Shown: positions 46,228 to 54,725, counted from the first letter of the stretch. The stretch: DNA of 64,000 bases from Aquibacillus albus (GCF_016908325.1 NZ_JAFBDR010000016.1:1-64000), one strand, 5' to 3'. A program made the numbers and translations. The notes: generated by a model from the sequence alone, not told the origin.

Positions 46228-46541
46228 ATATTTACTCAAAATGGATGTTTTTTCTATTGCATATTTAAAGGAATTCATGTAATATTACAATACAAGCTGC
46301 GTTGTACGTAATAATAATAAGTTTTAACCTTTATACTGTAATAGGGAGTTTTATATTAAAATAGGAATGTCATGCCTCTAATAAAGTGGAAGACAGGAGT
46401 ATTTTTGCGAACACCCACTTTGAGGAGTGGTGGTTTAAAACTTTATTGCGGATGTTACGGCAATTGTGGCTGTACTTATAATTGAAATTGACACCAGTTC
46501 TATAAAAGGAACTGGTTTTTATTATGCAGGAGGATTTTAAA
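46228..46541 (+). other. Terminator-bounded interval with a possible small Cys-rich frame
   Basis: No standard gene lies here. A 21-codon frame from TTG 46420 to the stop at 46483-46485 encodes a peptide with four cysteines (YCGCYGNCGCTYN end); no good ribosome site is seen. The flanks AATAAAGT (46380-46387) and ACTTTATT (46440-46447) are inverted copies that could close a structured RNA around 46388-46439. A clear terminator follows. It may be a tiny gene, an RNA, or only the trailer of the dehydrogenase message. Confidence 0.35.
46493..46523 (+). terminator. Terminator after the 46.4-kb interval
   Basis: ACCAGTTC (46493-46500) pairs with GAACTGGT (46509-46516), followed by TTTTTATT. It is 266 bp beyond the alcohol dehydrogenase stop. 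Confidence 0.8.
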
Positions 46542-46991
46542 TCATTTATTATTTTGTATTAAAATATCGGCTAGAGTTTTTTTAAACAGGATACGATCTT
46601 CTTCCGTAAAAGCTTTTGGCCCTTTCGTTTTTACACCACTTCTTCTTGCTTTTGCGTTTGTATGCCTAGAAAGAAGTAGTTGATCAATATTTTCTTCCGT
46701 GTATTGAAATCCTTTATGGTGTAAAACGATACACCCTTTACCCAAACCTAATGAAGCTAATCCGTAATCTTGAGTGATGATGATATCATTTTTTCTTGCT
46801 AATAGCATGATTCTATAATCAACTGCATCTGCACCAGTATCAACATATACTGTTTCAACACCTACTGGTTTATCTGTATTGGAGTAGTGTGAAAAGCTTT
46901 TAACTAGAACTACCGGAATATGATGATTACTTGCTTCTTCAATTATTTGTTTCTTTACTGGACAGGCATCTGCGTCTACGTATATTTTCAT
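46542..46991 (-). CDS. YaiI/YqxD (DUF188, UPF0178) family protein
   Basis: A 149-residue protein opening with [20 protein letters not shown], the family hallmark with a PIN-like acidic strand, then [33 protein letters not shown]. The function is unproven; the fold suggests a metal-dependent nuclease. ATG 46991 is preceded by AAAGGTG; the GTG three codons upstream lies inside that site. It is a single gene. Confidence 0.88.
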   Translation of the reverse strand: MKIYVDADACPVKKQIIEEASNHHIPVVLVKSFSHYSNTDKPVGVETVYVDTGADAVDYRIMLLARKNDIIITQDYGLASLGLGKGCIVLHHKGFQYTEENIDQLLLSRHTNAKARRSGVKTKGPKAFTEEDRILFKKTLADILIQNNK

Positions 46992-47124
46992 ACGAATCAC
47001 CTTTCTTTATTAATTCTATAAAAATGAATATAGCCAACATATCAACTTATAATATAACTGGTTTTGTTTTGTATAACAAGTAACAAATTGAAAAACTATA
47101 AAGTAAACGAAGCGAGGGATGTTA

Positions 47125-47988
47125 ATGAATAACTGGAAAGTTGGAACAGTTCATAATCTTAAAGTTGAACGTAAAATTGACACTGGATTTGTTTTAACAA
47201 ACGGAACCGAGGAAGTATTATTACATAAACGAGAAGCAAACGAAGAGCTAAATGCTGAGGACGAGGTAACTGTTTTTCTTTATCACGATAAACAAGGTAA
47301 AATGGTTGCTACCATGAGTATACCATCCATTGGATTTGATACCTTTGACTGGGCTGAAGTGGTTGAAGTTGTAAAAGGTCTAGGTGTTTTTGTAAACATC
47401 GGAATTGATAAAGAAATACTAGTTTCTAATGATGATCTACCATTGTTAGAATCTGTCTGGCCACAGGTGGGGGATATGTTGTATGTAGCATTAAGTACAG
47501 ATAAAAAGGGCCGATTAACAGCAGAACCTGTTACGGAAGGTGATTTTGCTAATAACTGGGATGCTGCACCTCCGTCTTTAATGAATAATACGGTTGGGGG
47601 AAGAGTTTTTCGAACAAGTAAAGAAGGAGCGGTAATGATAACGGAAGAAGGTTATCGTGGATTCATTCACAATACAGAACGAAAAAAAGAACCACGTTTA
47701 GGTGAATGGGTAAATGGAAGAGTAATAAAAGTGAAAGAAGATGGAACACTTAACCTCTCATTAAGGCCGTTTAAACGAGAAGGAAGGCTAGAAGATGCAG
47801 AAGTTATTTTACATTTCCTAAAAGATAACCAAGGAGTCATGGATTTAAATGACAGAAGTACACCAGAGGATATCTATAACACATTTCGAATCAGTAAGGC
47901 AGCTTTTAAACGAGCAATTGGTAAATTAATGAAAGAGAATAAAGTAGAACAAAAGGGTGGAAAAACATACTTAACGAATACGAACTAA
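47125..47988 (+). CDS. cvfB: S1-domain RNA-binding protein CvfB (YitL-like)
   Basis: A 287-residue protein with three S1-like segments (WKVGTVHNLKVERKIDTGFVLTN at 3; VEVVKGLGVFVNIGIDKEILV near 75; GRVFRTSKEGAVMITEEGYRGFIHNTE near 155) and a C-terminal winged helix (FRISKAAFKRAIGKLMKENKVEQKGGKTYL). This matches CvfB of Firmicutes, a post-transcriptional regulator that binds RNA and affects virulence factors in Staphylococcus. ATG 47125 is chosen over 47119, since GAGGG touches the latter. Confidence 0.9.
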   Translation: MNNWKVGTVHNLKVERKIDTGFVLTNGTEEVLLHKREANEELNAEDEVTVFLYHDKQGKMVATMSIPSIGFDTFDWAEVVEVVKGLGVFVNIGIDKEILVSNDDLPLLESVWPQVGDMLYVALSTDKKGRLTAEPVTEGDFANNWDAAPPSLMNNTVGGRVFRTSKEGAVMITEEGYRGFIHNTERKKEPRLGEWVNGRVIKVKEDGTLNLSLRPFKREGRLEDAEVILHFLKDNQGVMDLNDRSTPEDIYNTFRISKAAFKRAIGKLMKENKVEQKGGKTYLTNTN

Positions 47989-47996
47989 TAATGCGG

Positions 47997-48031
47997 GTTC
48001 AAAAAGCCAGTAAATTGGTGACTTTTTGAAC
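47997..48031 (+). terminator. Terminator-like hairpin after cvfB
   Basis: GTTCAAAAAG (47997-48006) and CTTTTTGAAC (48022-48031) are perfect complements. The stem is AT-rich and there is little T tract. Confidence 0.5.
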
Positions 48032-48158
48032 ATTATCTAATCATATTTTTAGATGAACCGGAACCGCTATAAATTATAACTATTATATTCCTGCTATTTA
48101 TAGTATTATTTTAATATTAATATTTCGTCTTTAATAAGAAAGACAGGGGAAGACACAA

Positions 48159-49294
48159 ATGAACGAATATTTAGAAGAACATCTAGATGAAATGCTTCAA
48201 CTACTTGAAACTTTTGTTAATATTGATAGCGGTTCTGATGATAAAAATGGCATAGATAGAATTGGTGACATGATAAAGGATCTCTTTGAAGAAATTAATT
48301 TTACAGTTGACGTGCATGTTCATGAAAAGTATGGCAACCATTTGAGCATTTATCATCAAGAACTACAAAAGCAACTATAATCATACTTGCTCATATGGAT
48401 ACTGTTTTTTCAAAAGGAACGACAAAGCAACGTCCATTTACAATTGTTGGTGATCGTGCTTATGGACCAGGAGTCATTGATATGAAGGCTAGTTTAGTAT
48501 CCGTATATTATGCGATCCGTTGCTTAATAAATGATGGAAAAGCAGGTTTTAAGAATGTTCATATTCTTCTGAATAGTGATGAAGAAATAGGATCTATTTC
48601 TTCAAAATCGCTTATAGAAGAAACGTCGATTGGAAAAAAATATGCATTAGTCATGGAACCAGCAAGAAAAAACGGTTCACTAGTATCAGCCAGGAGAGGA
48701 AATGGAAAATATACGTTAAATGTCCAAGGTAAAGCAGCTCATTCTGGGATTGAACCTGAAAAAGGGAGAAGTGCCATTGAAGAATTGGCACACAAAATCA
48801 TCCAATTACATGGATTATCTGACCCAGAGAACGGCATAAATGTTAATGTCGGATTAATTGAGGGTGGTTCTTCGATAAACACTGTTTCTGATCATGCAGT
48901 TGCTAAAATTGATATCCGTATTTCTAAAATGGAACAAGCGGAATCTTTAGAAGAAAAAATGGAAGAAATTTGCTCATCTACGGATGTTAGAGGTACTAGG
49001 TCGTTAATAAAGGGTAAAATAATTAGACCTCCAATGAAAAAAAATAAGCAAACAGAGCGGTTACTTAAAAAAATTAAAGAAATTGGCCAGGATATTGGTC
49101 TTGAAATCAGTGATACAGCAACAGGTGGGGGATCAGACGCGTCATTTACTTCAGCCCTAGGGATCGCTACAATAGATGGATTAGGACCAGTTGGAGGAAA
49201 TGCACATAGCGAAAATGAGTATTTAGATATCCCTTCTTTCGTTACTCGAACTGAATTACTTGCTCACATTATTCAACGATTATCAGAAGAGTAA
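48159..49294 (+). pseudogene. M20-family metallopeptidase, split by one frameshift
   Basis: Two frames together make one M20 (carboxypeptidase G2-like) protein of about 378 residues. The first runs from ATG 48159 to a stop at 48380. Homology then continues in the -1 frame from about 48365 (TTKATIIILAHMDTV) to 49294. All zinc and catalytic motifs lie in the second part: LAHMDTV, GPGVIDMKAS, LNSDEEIGS, MEPAR and AHSENEY. The loss of one base near 48350-48368 explains it. The intact motifs mean a very recent break, a strain-specific mutation or a sequencing error. Confidence 0.82.
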
Positions 49295-49330
49295 ATGTGA
49301 AAATTAACTCCAACTGTTTTATGTATGTGA

Positions 49331-49360
49331 TGTATAGAACCGTGATAACGAAACATCCTA
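49331..49360 (+). promoter_or_regulatory. Sigma-G/sigma-F-type promoter of csgA
   Basis: TGTATA (49331-49336) and CATCCTA (49354-49360), with a 17-bp spacer, fit the forespore sigma-G pattern gHATR / CATNNTA. It lies 54 bp upstream of the csgA ATG. Confidence 0.65.
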
Positions 49361-49413
49361 ATTTTGTGAGGAAAAATCCTCCTTAAAAATGTACCTCGAA
49401 AGGATGTTGACCG

Positions 49414-49665
49414 ATGGATCAGTCACTTGGCTATTTACATGAAGTGTTGTCCAATTATATAGAAGAAAACGATTCTGTTAAACATATCGACCAAAAAATT
49501 GAACAATTTGACTATAGTTCAGAACAAACATTTGCCAAAGGACTTGAACAAGAAGATATTCAAATGCTTAGACAAATATTATTAAGAGAAATGGATCATG
49601 CTAATCAAGCAGGTGACCATGAGAGAGGTTACCAGTTAAACGAAGTATATGAACAGTTATATTAG
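49414..49665 (+). CDS. csgA: Sporulation-specific SASP-like protein CsgA
   Basis: An 83-residue acidic helical protein. The start MDQSLGYLHEVLSNYIEEN and the end ELNEVYE-type (QLNEVYEQLY) match my memory of B. subtilis CsgA (MDVTLGYLRESLSNHLE..., LNEVYELL), a sigma-G-dependent spore protein of unknown exact role. The forespore-type promoter just upstream supports this. An AAAGGATG site precedes the ATG and a strong terminator follows. Confidence 0.85.
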   Translation: MDQSLGYLHEVLSNYIEENDSVKHIDQKIEQFDYSSEQTFAKGLEQEDIQMLRQILLREMDHANQAGDHERGYQLNEVYEQLY

Positions 49666-49713
49666 GTAGCTCAATACTTTTTTACACATAATAGTAAATA
49701 AGACAAAATTTAA

Positions 49714-49755
49714 GTTCAAGCTAGTTCCAATTTAAGGAACTGGCTTGAACTTTTA
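49714..49755 (+). terminator. Terminator after csgA
   Basis: GTTCAAGCTAGTTCC (49714-49728) pairs with GGAACTGGCTTGAAC (49736-49750), one G-T pair, followed by TTTTA. Confidence 0.85.
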
Positions 49756-49769
49756 CTAAGATAAGAATG

Positions 49770-49804
49770 AAAAAACCCTGAAAGAATAGCTACTTCTTTC
49801 AGGG
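49770..49804 (-). terminator. Terminator after dapA
   Basis: On the minus strand CCCTGAAAGAA (49794-49804) pairs with TTCTTTCAGGG (49776-49786), followed by a six-T run. It lies 9 bp past the dapA stop. Confidence 0.9.
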
Positions 49805-49813
49805 ATTACAGAA

Positions 49814-50701
49814 TCAAACCGCGTTATATTGTCTTAAAAATTGAAACGTATGATTTAATGTTTGTCTTTCTTCTTTATTTAATGGGATAAGAGGAAGGCG
49901 CACTGTTCCTACATCTAATCCTTCAATTGCAAGTGCTTCTTTTACTGCTGTAGGATTAGGAGCCATAAATAAAGTCTTAATTATAGGTAATAACGCTTGG
50001 TGAATAGTAGCAGCGGTTTTACAATCTCCTTTTAAGTAGCTTTGAATCATTTTTTGCATGTCATTGCCAACAATATGTGATGAGACAGAAACGACTCCAT
50101 TTCCACCAACCGATAAAATAGGTAATGTTAAACTGTCATCTCCACTATATAAAGAGAAAGATTCTTCCGTCTCTCGAATGATTGTTGTTATACCATCCAA
50201 GTCACCACTAGCTTCCTTCACAGAAACAATGTTTTCAATTCTTGACAACCTTATAATTGTTTCTGGAGTCATACCAACGACACTTCTACCTGGAATATTG
50301 TACAGCATGACAGGTAGGCTCGTTGATTGAGCGATTGCTTTAAAGTGTTGATACATTCCTTCTTGTGATGGTTTATTGTAGTATGGTGTTACTAACATTA
50401 CACCATCTACACCAATAGTTTCAGCTTGCTTCGTTAATTCGATGGAAGCTCGTGTGTTATTAGATCCCGTACCTGCAATAATAGGTACTCGTCTGTTTAC
50501 AGTTTTCACCACGAACTGTAATAGTGAAAGGACTTCTTCTTTTGATAGTGTAGGGGACTCACCTGTAGTTCCTGCTACAACTAAAGCATCCGTACCATTC
50601 GCTATTAAATGCTCAATTAAAGTTTCCGTTTTTTCATAATCGACGTCTCCGTTTTGGTCAAAAGGTGTTACCATAGCTGTTAAAACACGACCAAAATCCA
50701 T
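49814..50701 (-). CDS. dapA: 4-hydroxy-tetrahydrodipicolinate synthase
   Basis: A 295-residue barrel aldolase that condenses pyruvate with aspartate semialdehyde, the first committed step to lysine and dipicolinate. VAGTTGESPTLS near 42, MLYNIPGR near 132 and the Schiff-base lysine in VSVKEASGDL near 160 are intact. ATG 50701 (MDFGRVLTAMVTPFD) lies 8 nt after AGAGG and matches the family start better than the GTG or ATG slightly upstream. It is the only gene after a lysine riboswitch. Confidence 0.96.
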   Translation of the reverse strand: MDFGRVLTAMVTPFDQNGDVDYEKTETLIEHLIANGTDALVVAGTTGESPTLSKEEVLSLLQFVVKTVNRRVPIIAGTGSNNTRASIELTKQAETIGVDGVMLVTPYYNKPSQEGMYQHFKAIAQSTSLPVMLYNIPGRSVVGMTPETIIRLSRIENIVSVKEASGDLDGITTIIRETEESFSLYSGDDSLTLPILSVGGNGVVSVSSHIVGNDMQKMIQSYLKGDCKTAATIHQALLPIIKTLFMAPNPTAVKEALAIEGLDVGTVRLPLIPLNKEERQTLNHTFQFLRQYNAV

Positions 50702-50709
50702 TTCCATCA

Positions 50710-50770
50710 CCTCTATTCATAGTATTAAAAAATCCTATCGTCCAAAGTAAAAACCAAGTATGAATAGAGG
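50710..50770 (-). promoter_or_regulatory. Hairpin masking the dapA ribosome site
   Basis: On the minus strand, CCTCTATTCATA (50759-50770) is a perfect 12-base complement of TATGAATAGAGG (50710-50721), whose AGAGG is the dapA ribosome site. Its 5' arm overlaps the 3' side of the riboswitch antiterminator pairing by four bases, so the two folds are mutually exclusive. Confidence 0.6.
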
Positions 50771-50801
50771 GTATCTCATCACAACAAAAAGTACTACAAG
50801 C

Positions 50802-50832
50802 AAAAAAGCAACAACGAGGGCCTCGTTGTTGC
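50802..50832 (-). terminator. Riboswitch-controlled terminator before dapA
   Basis: GCAACAACGAGG and CCTCGTTGTTGC (50808-50832) form a 12-bp GC-rich stem, followed on the minus strand by six T residues (complement of 50802-50807). Confidence 0.92.
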
Positions 50833-50860
50833 ATCTCTATTGGTTTATTATGATGCATGA

Positions 50861-51031
50861 GATAGCCCTCCATATAGCAAAGAAGCTATATGACAGCTCT
50901 ATATTTATTCAATACAGAACCAGTACTCAGAACAATGAGTTTCTGTGTACTTCGGCAAATTCCCCTTTCAGTAACATTCAAAGGACCTCATTTTCCTCCT
51001 GTTACTTACTCATGGTCATTGCACCTCTATC
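50861..51031 (-). ncRNA. Lysine riboswitch (L-box)
   Basis: On the minus strand the core matches the L-box in order: AGAGGTGC, AGTAACAGGAGG, GAAAGGGGAATTTGCCGAAG, CTGTCATATAGC and ATGGAGGGCTATC. Stem P1 is GATAG (5' end, near 51031) with CTATC (3' end, near 50861). A small hairpin (CTTCAATAAGATGTTGAAG, 51034-51052) lies just upstream. The P1 3' strand can instead pair as TATCTCAT with ATGAGATA (50772-50779), which would prevent P1. A weak promoter candidate is at 51080-51108. The 51110-51205 stretch shows nothing more. Confidence 0.93.
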
Positions 51032-51205
51032 CTCACTTCAACATCTTATTGAAGTAAAGTGTATTCAATTGTTATTTAAACTATAACAGACATTACCAAT
51101 AGACGCAATAATATAGGAATAATTTTATCTAGATTTTTTTATTTTTCTTATCAAGCTATTATTTATGAATCATATAGTGTTTTGCCCGCGAGTGGTGGGA
51201 GTAGT

Positions 51206-52021
51206 TCACGAAATCCCTTTAAGTGGTGTTAAAGGAGCTGTTGGTTTTGGTGGATTGATCGTTTTTAATAAATAATCATATATTTCTCTTTCAAGGGAGA
51301 TTCCTTGTTCACGAATACCTTGGTTTCCGAACAAAATATTAAATTCGAGAATATAAGGTTTTCCATTAGAATAAAGGATGTCAAATCCAGCATGGTTTAT
51401 GTTTAAAGCTCTAGCAACCTTTAAAACTAACTCACAAGCATCCTCAGGGATAAAATCAAAACACAATTGTCCTCCTTGAGAGATATTGTGAAGAAACGAT
51501 CCTTGACTCGCAGTACGCCAATACGCGGTAACAATTTTATCACCTATTATACATACACGTAGATCTTTGTCTTCATTCGGCAAGTATTCTTGTACATATA
51601 AAACATCCGAGTGAGTGGCATAATGATTAAAATCGTCTTTGCAGTTAATTAAAAAAACACCCTTTCCCATTGAATTTCTTGACTCCTTAGCCACGAAAGG
51701 ATAGGGGAATGTATCTAGCACATGCACACGATTTTGTTCTGTATTGGCAAGTATTTCTGTATAGGCAACATGATCTGGGCATATGGTCCACAACGCCCTT
51801 GTCATTTCAACCTTACTAAAGCCAAGCTGAATCGATTCAATACTAGGAAAAATTGGTTTCTTTAAACCATATGTGAGAAACGTAGTTTGCCAGGTTTCAG
51901 GAAACAATAGTGCATCTGCATTACGTAATGTGTCTATTTCACGAAAGCTTTGTTCTGGTTTAACATATTTGATCCCAGGGATACCGATGGTTCTATATGG
52001 ATTAAACGTCACCAAGTTCAT
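51206..52021 (-). CDS. RimK-like ATP-grasp ligase of unknown substrate
   Basis: A 271-residue protein with the ATP-grasp pattern: PYPFVAKESRNSMGKGVFLI near 106 (ATP-binding lysine and glycine loop), VQEYLPNEDKDLRVCIIGDKIVTAYWR near 142, and the metal-binding NHAGFDILYSNGKPYILEFNILFG near 208. RimK-type enzymes add amino acids to proteins or small molecules. The N-terminal 90 residues are not recognised. Its ribosome site (GAGGAG) is rather far, 13 nt, from the ATG. No substrate gene is adjacent. Confidence 0.8.
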   Translation of the reverse strand: MNLVTFNPYRTIGIPGIKYVKPEQSFREIDTLRNADALLFPETWQTTFLTYGLKKPIFPSIESIQLGFSKVEMTRALWTICPDHVAYTEILANTEQNRVHVLDTFPYPFVAKESRNSMGKGVFLINCKDDFNHYATHSDVLYVQEYLPNEDKDLRVCIIGDKIVTAYWRTASQGSFLHNISQGGQLCFDFIPEDACELVLKVARALNINHAGFDILYSNGKPYILEFNILFGNQGIREQGISLEREIYDYLLKTINPPKPTAPLTPLKGIS

Positions 52022-52121
52022 CTTTTTTCATGTTCTCCTCTATAAAAATATATTGTTTAAACGAAATAATCATAGTGTTGTTTTGCAAATACGTCAAGCA
52101 ATTTTTTAATAGTTATAAAGA

Positions 52122-52388
52122 TTAACTTCCTTTAATTCCATATAAAATACAAATAATACCGATAAAAATCCATAGAATATTAGAGTAGGAAATATTGTTT
52201 GCAATACTAATAACACCAATTGAAGTCGTTAATATAAGAATAATTGGTCCAACGATAGCGAGTGAGCTATTAATAATGAGTGCTTTTTCGACCTCATTTA
52301 CTTTTACTATTAAGAATGCTGCTAATATCTCTATCGTTCCTGATAAAACTCTCAATAACGCCATTGCAACGATTGCTTTCTCAAACAA
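52122..52388 (-). CDS. YqhV-like (DUF2619) small membrane protein
   Basis: An 88-residue protein with three hydrophobic spans. MALLRVLSGTIEILAAFLIVKVNEVEKALIINSSLAIVGPIILI closely follows the B. subtilis YqhV pattern as I recall it; yqhV lies by the spoIIIA genes in that species, but here it stands alone. The start is TTG 52388 with AGGGGGG upstream. The open frame to 52493 would overlap the nucleotidyltransferase gene and has no site. Confidence 0.75.
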   Translation of the reverse strand: MFEKAIVAMALLRVLSGTIEILAAFLIVKVNEVEKALIINSSLAIVGPIILILTTSIGVISIANNISYSNILWIFIGIICILYGIKGS

Positions 52389-52473
52389 CGAAAAATCCCC
52401 CCTAAATTTTCCTTTTTTAATTTTTATGTTAATGAATAACATAATAGACAAGTTAATATTAGAAGGAAAATTA

Positions 52474-53430
52474 TTAAAGGTTATAATGTTCACTTATTAG
52501 CTTAAAATAGAACTGATCAATTTTTTCTGCATCCGTTTTTTCAGGCAATATACTTGTTCGTTTTGCTTCCTCTAACTGCAAAAACAAGTCATCAGCCATT
52601 GCAAATAATTCATCCCATTCATATTTCTTATTTCGAATATTTAATAAGAAGTCTCTATCTTTTTCTCGGTAAACGTTTAACTCTCCTGTTTTTAGTACCT
52701 CAATGCCCATTAATAATAAACGGAATAAATGCATAGCATGTTTAAACAATTTAGCTTCTGATTTCTTACTTTGATGAGAAATTTTTTTATTGTAATTTCT
52801 ATATGTTGTTGATAGTTCCGAAACAATCCCATTTATTTCAGTTAATGAAATGTTGTCAAAGCGTATGTCAAAGTTGACTTGCTGTTTTTCGTAATCATCC
52901 CTAAAAACATCCTTCACTTGAAAGATTCCACTTTTTAACGATGGATATTTTTGTTTCATCTGAAAAAGCATTTGCTCCAACACATGTTTTAAGTGAATAT
53001 CTTTATCTTTTTTCTCTGCTTTATCAATCCCATTTTTAATTCGCATTAATTGATCTTTTGCATAACCACCAAAAGAATAAAAGCAGTTTTGCGATAAAAA
53101 TAAATGTCTATGTTCGCGAAGTTTTTTCCCTTCACTACTCTGTTTGATAATAAAACGGTCTGGCACAAATAAGGTTTCCAATACGGTGGGGTTCTGTCCA
53201 TTCAGCAAATTAATGGCCTTTTTTAAGGAGTGAAATTCAATATCTGGATCATGAAAAGTTTGTGTTTCCCATTCCTTGTTCCGTGTTAATAAATAGTTAG
53301 CTGGTAAGATAACGAATGCCTTTTGATCAATGTCACTTTCTTTATTAGCTAATCCATAAGCTGTTGAACCAGTAAAGATGTGATAGATAGAATGATTGTT
53401 TAAAAATTCTTTACTTAGATTGGTAACCAT
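52474..53430 (-). CDS. DNA polymerase beta-superfamily nucleotidyltransferase (RlaP/YcgL-type)
   Basis: A 318-residue protein. The nucleotidyltransferase signature FTGSTAYGLANKESDID (19-35) supplies the GS and the D-x-D metal aspartates; a further acid lies in DPDIEFHSLKK near 62. The rest is helical with many charged residues. It resembles the predicted nucleotidyltransferase family that includes RlaP and YcgL, some members of which sit in RNA-repair operons; no ligase or Hen1 neighbour is seen here. Its target is unknown. Confidence 0.75.
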   Translation of the reverse strand: MVTNLSKEFLNNHSIYHIFTGSTAYGLANKESDIDQKAFVILPANYLLTRNKEWETQTFHDPDIEFHSLKKAINLLNGQNPTVLETLFVPDRFIIKQSSEGKKLREHRHLFLSQNCFYSFGGYAKDQLMRIKNGIDKAEKKDKDIHLKHVLEQMLFQMKQKYPSLKSGIFQVKDVFRDDYEKQQVNFDIRFDNISLTEINGIVSELSTTYRNYNKKISHQSKKSEAKLFKHAMHLFRLLLMGIEVLKTGELNVYREKDRDFLLNIRNKKYEWDELFAMADDLFLQLEEAKRTSILPEKTDAEKIDQFYFKLISEHYNL

Positions 53431-53602
53431 TATTTATGGTGTCACCCTTTCCGACAAATTTTACATATATTATCATTTTTAGCGGGATTTCGGAAATAAT
53501 ACAGTGTAAGGAATGAAAGGGAAAGAAGAGGTTTCATCACGAAACCATTTTATTGTACTTAATGTCAAAAGTAAATTGCTTTAGGAAATGGGTAGATTAT
53601 AG

Positions 53603-54433
53603 ATGAAGTTTGGATGTCACGTAAGTATAAAAGAAGGTTACACTGGAGCGGCCATAAGAGCAATAAAACTAGGGGCAAATGCTTTTCAATTTTTCCCTAA
53701 AAATCCGAGAAGCTTATCAGTGAAAGCATTTAACCGCACAGAAGCAGTTCACTGTCATCAGAAAATGGCCGAAAACAATTTGGTTTCTGTTGCACATTCC
53801 CCTTATCCGACCAATTTAACAGCATCTGATGATAAACAAGACCTTGTAGTCCGATCGTTATTAAACGATTTAGAGATAGCTGAAGCGTGTGGAGCAATCG
53901 GTGTTGTTGTTCATTTTGGAAAACAAGTTGACAAGGATCCAATACACAGTTATAAACGAATGATCCATACTTTAAATACTGTTTTAAAGAAGTGGGAAGG
54001 GAATGGTAAATTGTTATTGGAAAACAATGCTGGTAAACCCGGGACAATGGGGACGACAATAGAAGAACTTGTACAGGTACGCAAATTATGTGATTATCCA
54101 GAGAAGATAGGTTTTTGTTTTGACACGTGTCATGCATTTGCTAGCGGTCTATGGATTGGTGAAAACTGGGAGGAAGTTCTTACAATAGGGGAAAGGTTAG
54201 GATATTTCGATCATCTGTATGTGATCCATTTAAATAACTCAAAGTATCCGGCTAATTCCGGAAAAGACCGCCACGCAAATATATTTCATCATGGTCACAT
54301 TAGAGAAGCGGATTTTGACAAAATGATTAATTCTACCATCTTGAAGGATATTCCTTTTATCCTTGAGACGCCATCTGATAATGGTGTGACACATGAGGAG
54401 GAATTAGCACAATTAAATAAGAAATGGAAATAA
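53603..54433 (+). CDS. nfo: Endonuclease IV (deoxyribonuclease IV)
   Basis: A 276-residue TIM-barrel AP endonuclease with three zinc ions. Metal and family motifs are FGCHVSI at 3-9, NAFQFFPKNPRS near 26, VAHSPYPTNL near 62, LLLENNAGKPGTMG near 138, GFCFDTCHAFASG near 172 and VIHLNNSKYPANSGKDRHANIFHHGHI near 207. It cuts 5' to abasic sites in base-excision repair. The ribosome site is weak (GGAAATGGG). It is followed by a terminator. Confidence 0.93.
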   Translation: MKFGCHVSIKEGYTGAAIRAIKLGANAFQFFPKNPRSLSVKAFNRTEAVHCHQKMAENNLVSVAHSPYPTNLTASDDKQDLVVRSLLNDLEIAEACGAIGVVVHFGKQVDKDPIHSYKRMIHTLNTVLKKWEGNGKLLLENNAGKPGTMGTTIEELVQVRKLCDYPEKIGFCFDTCHAFASGLWIGENWEEVLTIGERLGYFDHLYVIHLNNSKYPANSGKDRHANIFHHGHIREADFDKMINSTILKDIPFILETPSDNGVTHEEELAQLNKKWK

Positions 54434-54447
54434 GCAATAATGATAAA

Positions 54448-54475
54448 AAGCACTTACAAAAATAAGTGCTTCTTC
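54448..54475. terminator. Bidirectional terminator after nfo
   Basis: AAGCACTTA (54448-54456) and TAAGTGCTT (54463-54471) form a perfect 9-bp stem. It lies between convergent genes; A and T tracts flank both sides. Confidence 0.75.
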
Positions 54476-54725
54476 ACTTTCTTGGGTTTTTTTCTGCATA
54501 CTTTACAAACTGTTGTTCATCTTCAATTAACCCGCATGCTCCACATTGAATTCTTTGCCTTGGACCATTATATGGAGTGTGAAACATATCGAGATCGTCA
54601 TTTGTATATTCATTAATTATGCTGCCGGATTGAGGATCTAACCTTACTGGCTTAGCTACTTGTTCAATCAGATTGAATCTTGATCGATTTGTCTTGCAAT
54701 TTGGACAAAGATATGGACTTGTCAT
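54474..54725 (-). CDS. Small zinc-ribbon protein of unknown function
   Basis: An 83-residue protein with two CxxC knuckles, [11 protein letters not shown] at 7 and [10 protein letters not shown] near 61, expected to bind one zinc ion, with a loop that includes [15 protein letters not shown] do not recognise the specific family. The ATG at 54725 follows GGAGGTG. It converges on nfo and ends at the shared terminator. Confidence 0.75.
   Translation of the reverse strand: MTSPYLCPNCKTNRSRFNLIEQVAKPVRLDPQSGSIINEYTNDDLDMFHTPYNGPRQRIQCGACGLIEDEQQFVKYAEKNPRK

Noticed and set aside
48350-48400. Programmed -1 frameshift in the M20 gene
   Set aside because: There is no X-XXY-YYZ slippery site and no obvious downstream stimulator hairpin, so simple mutation or read error is more likely.
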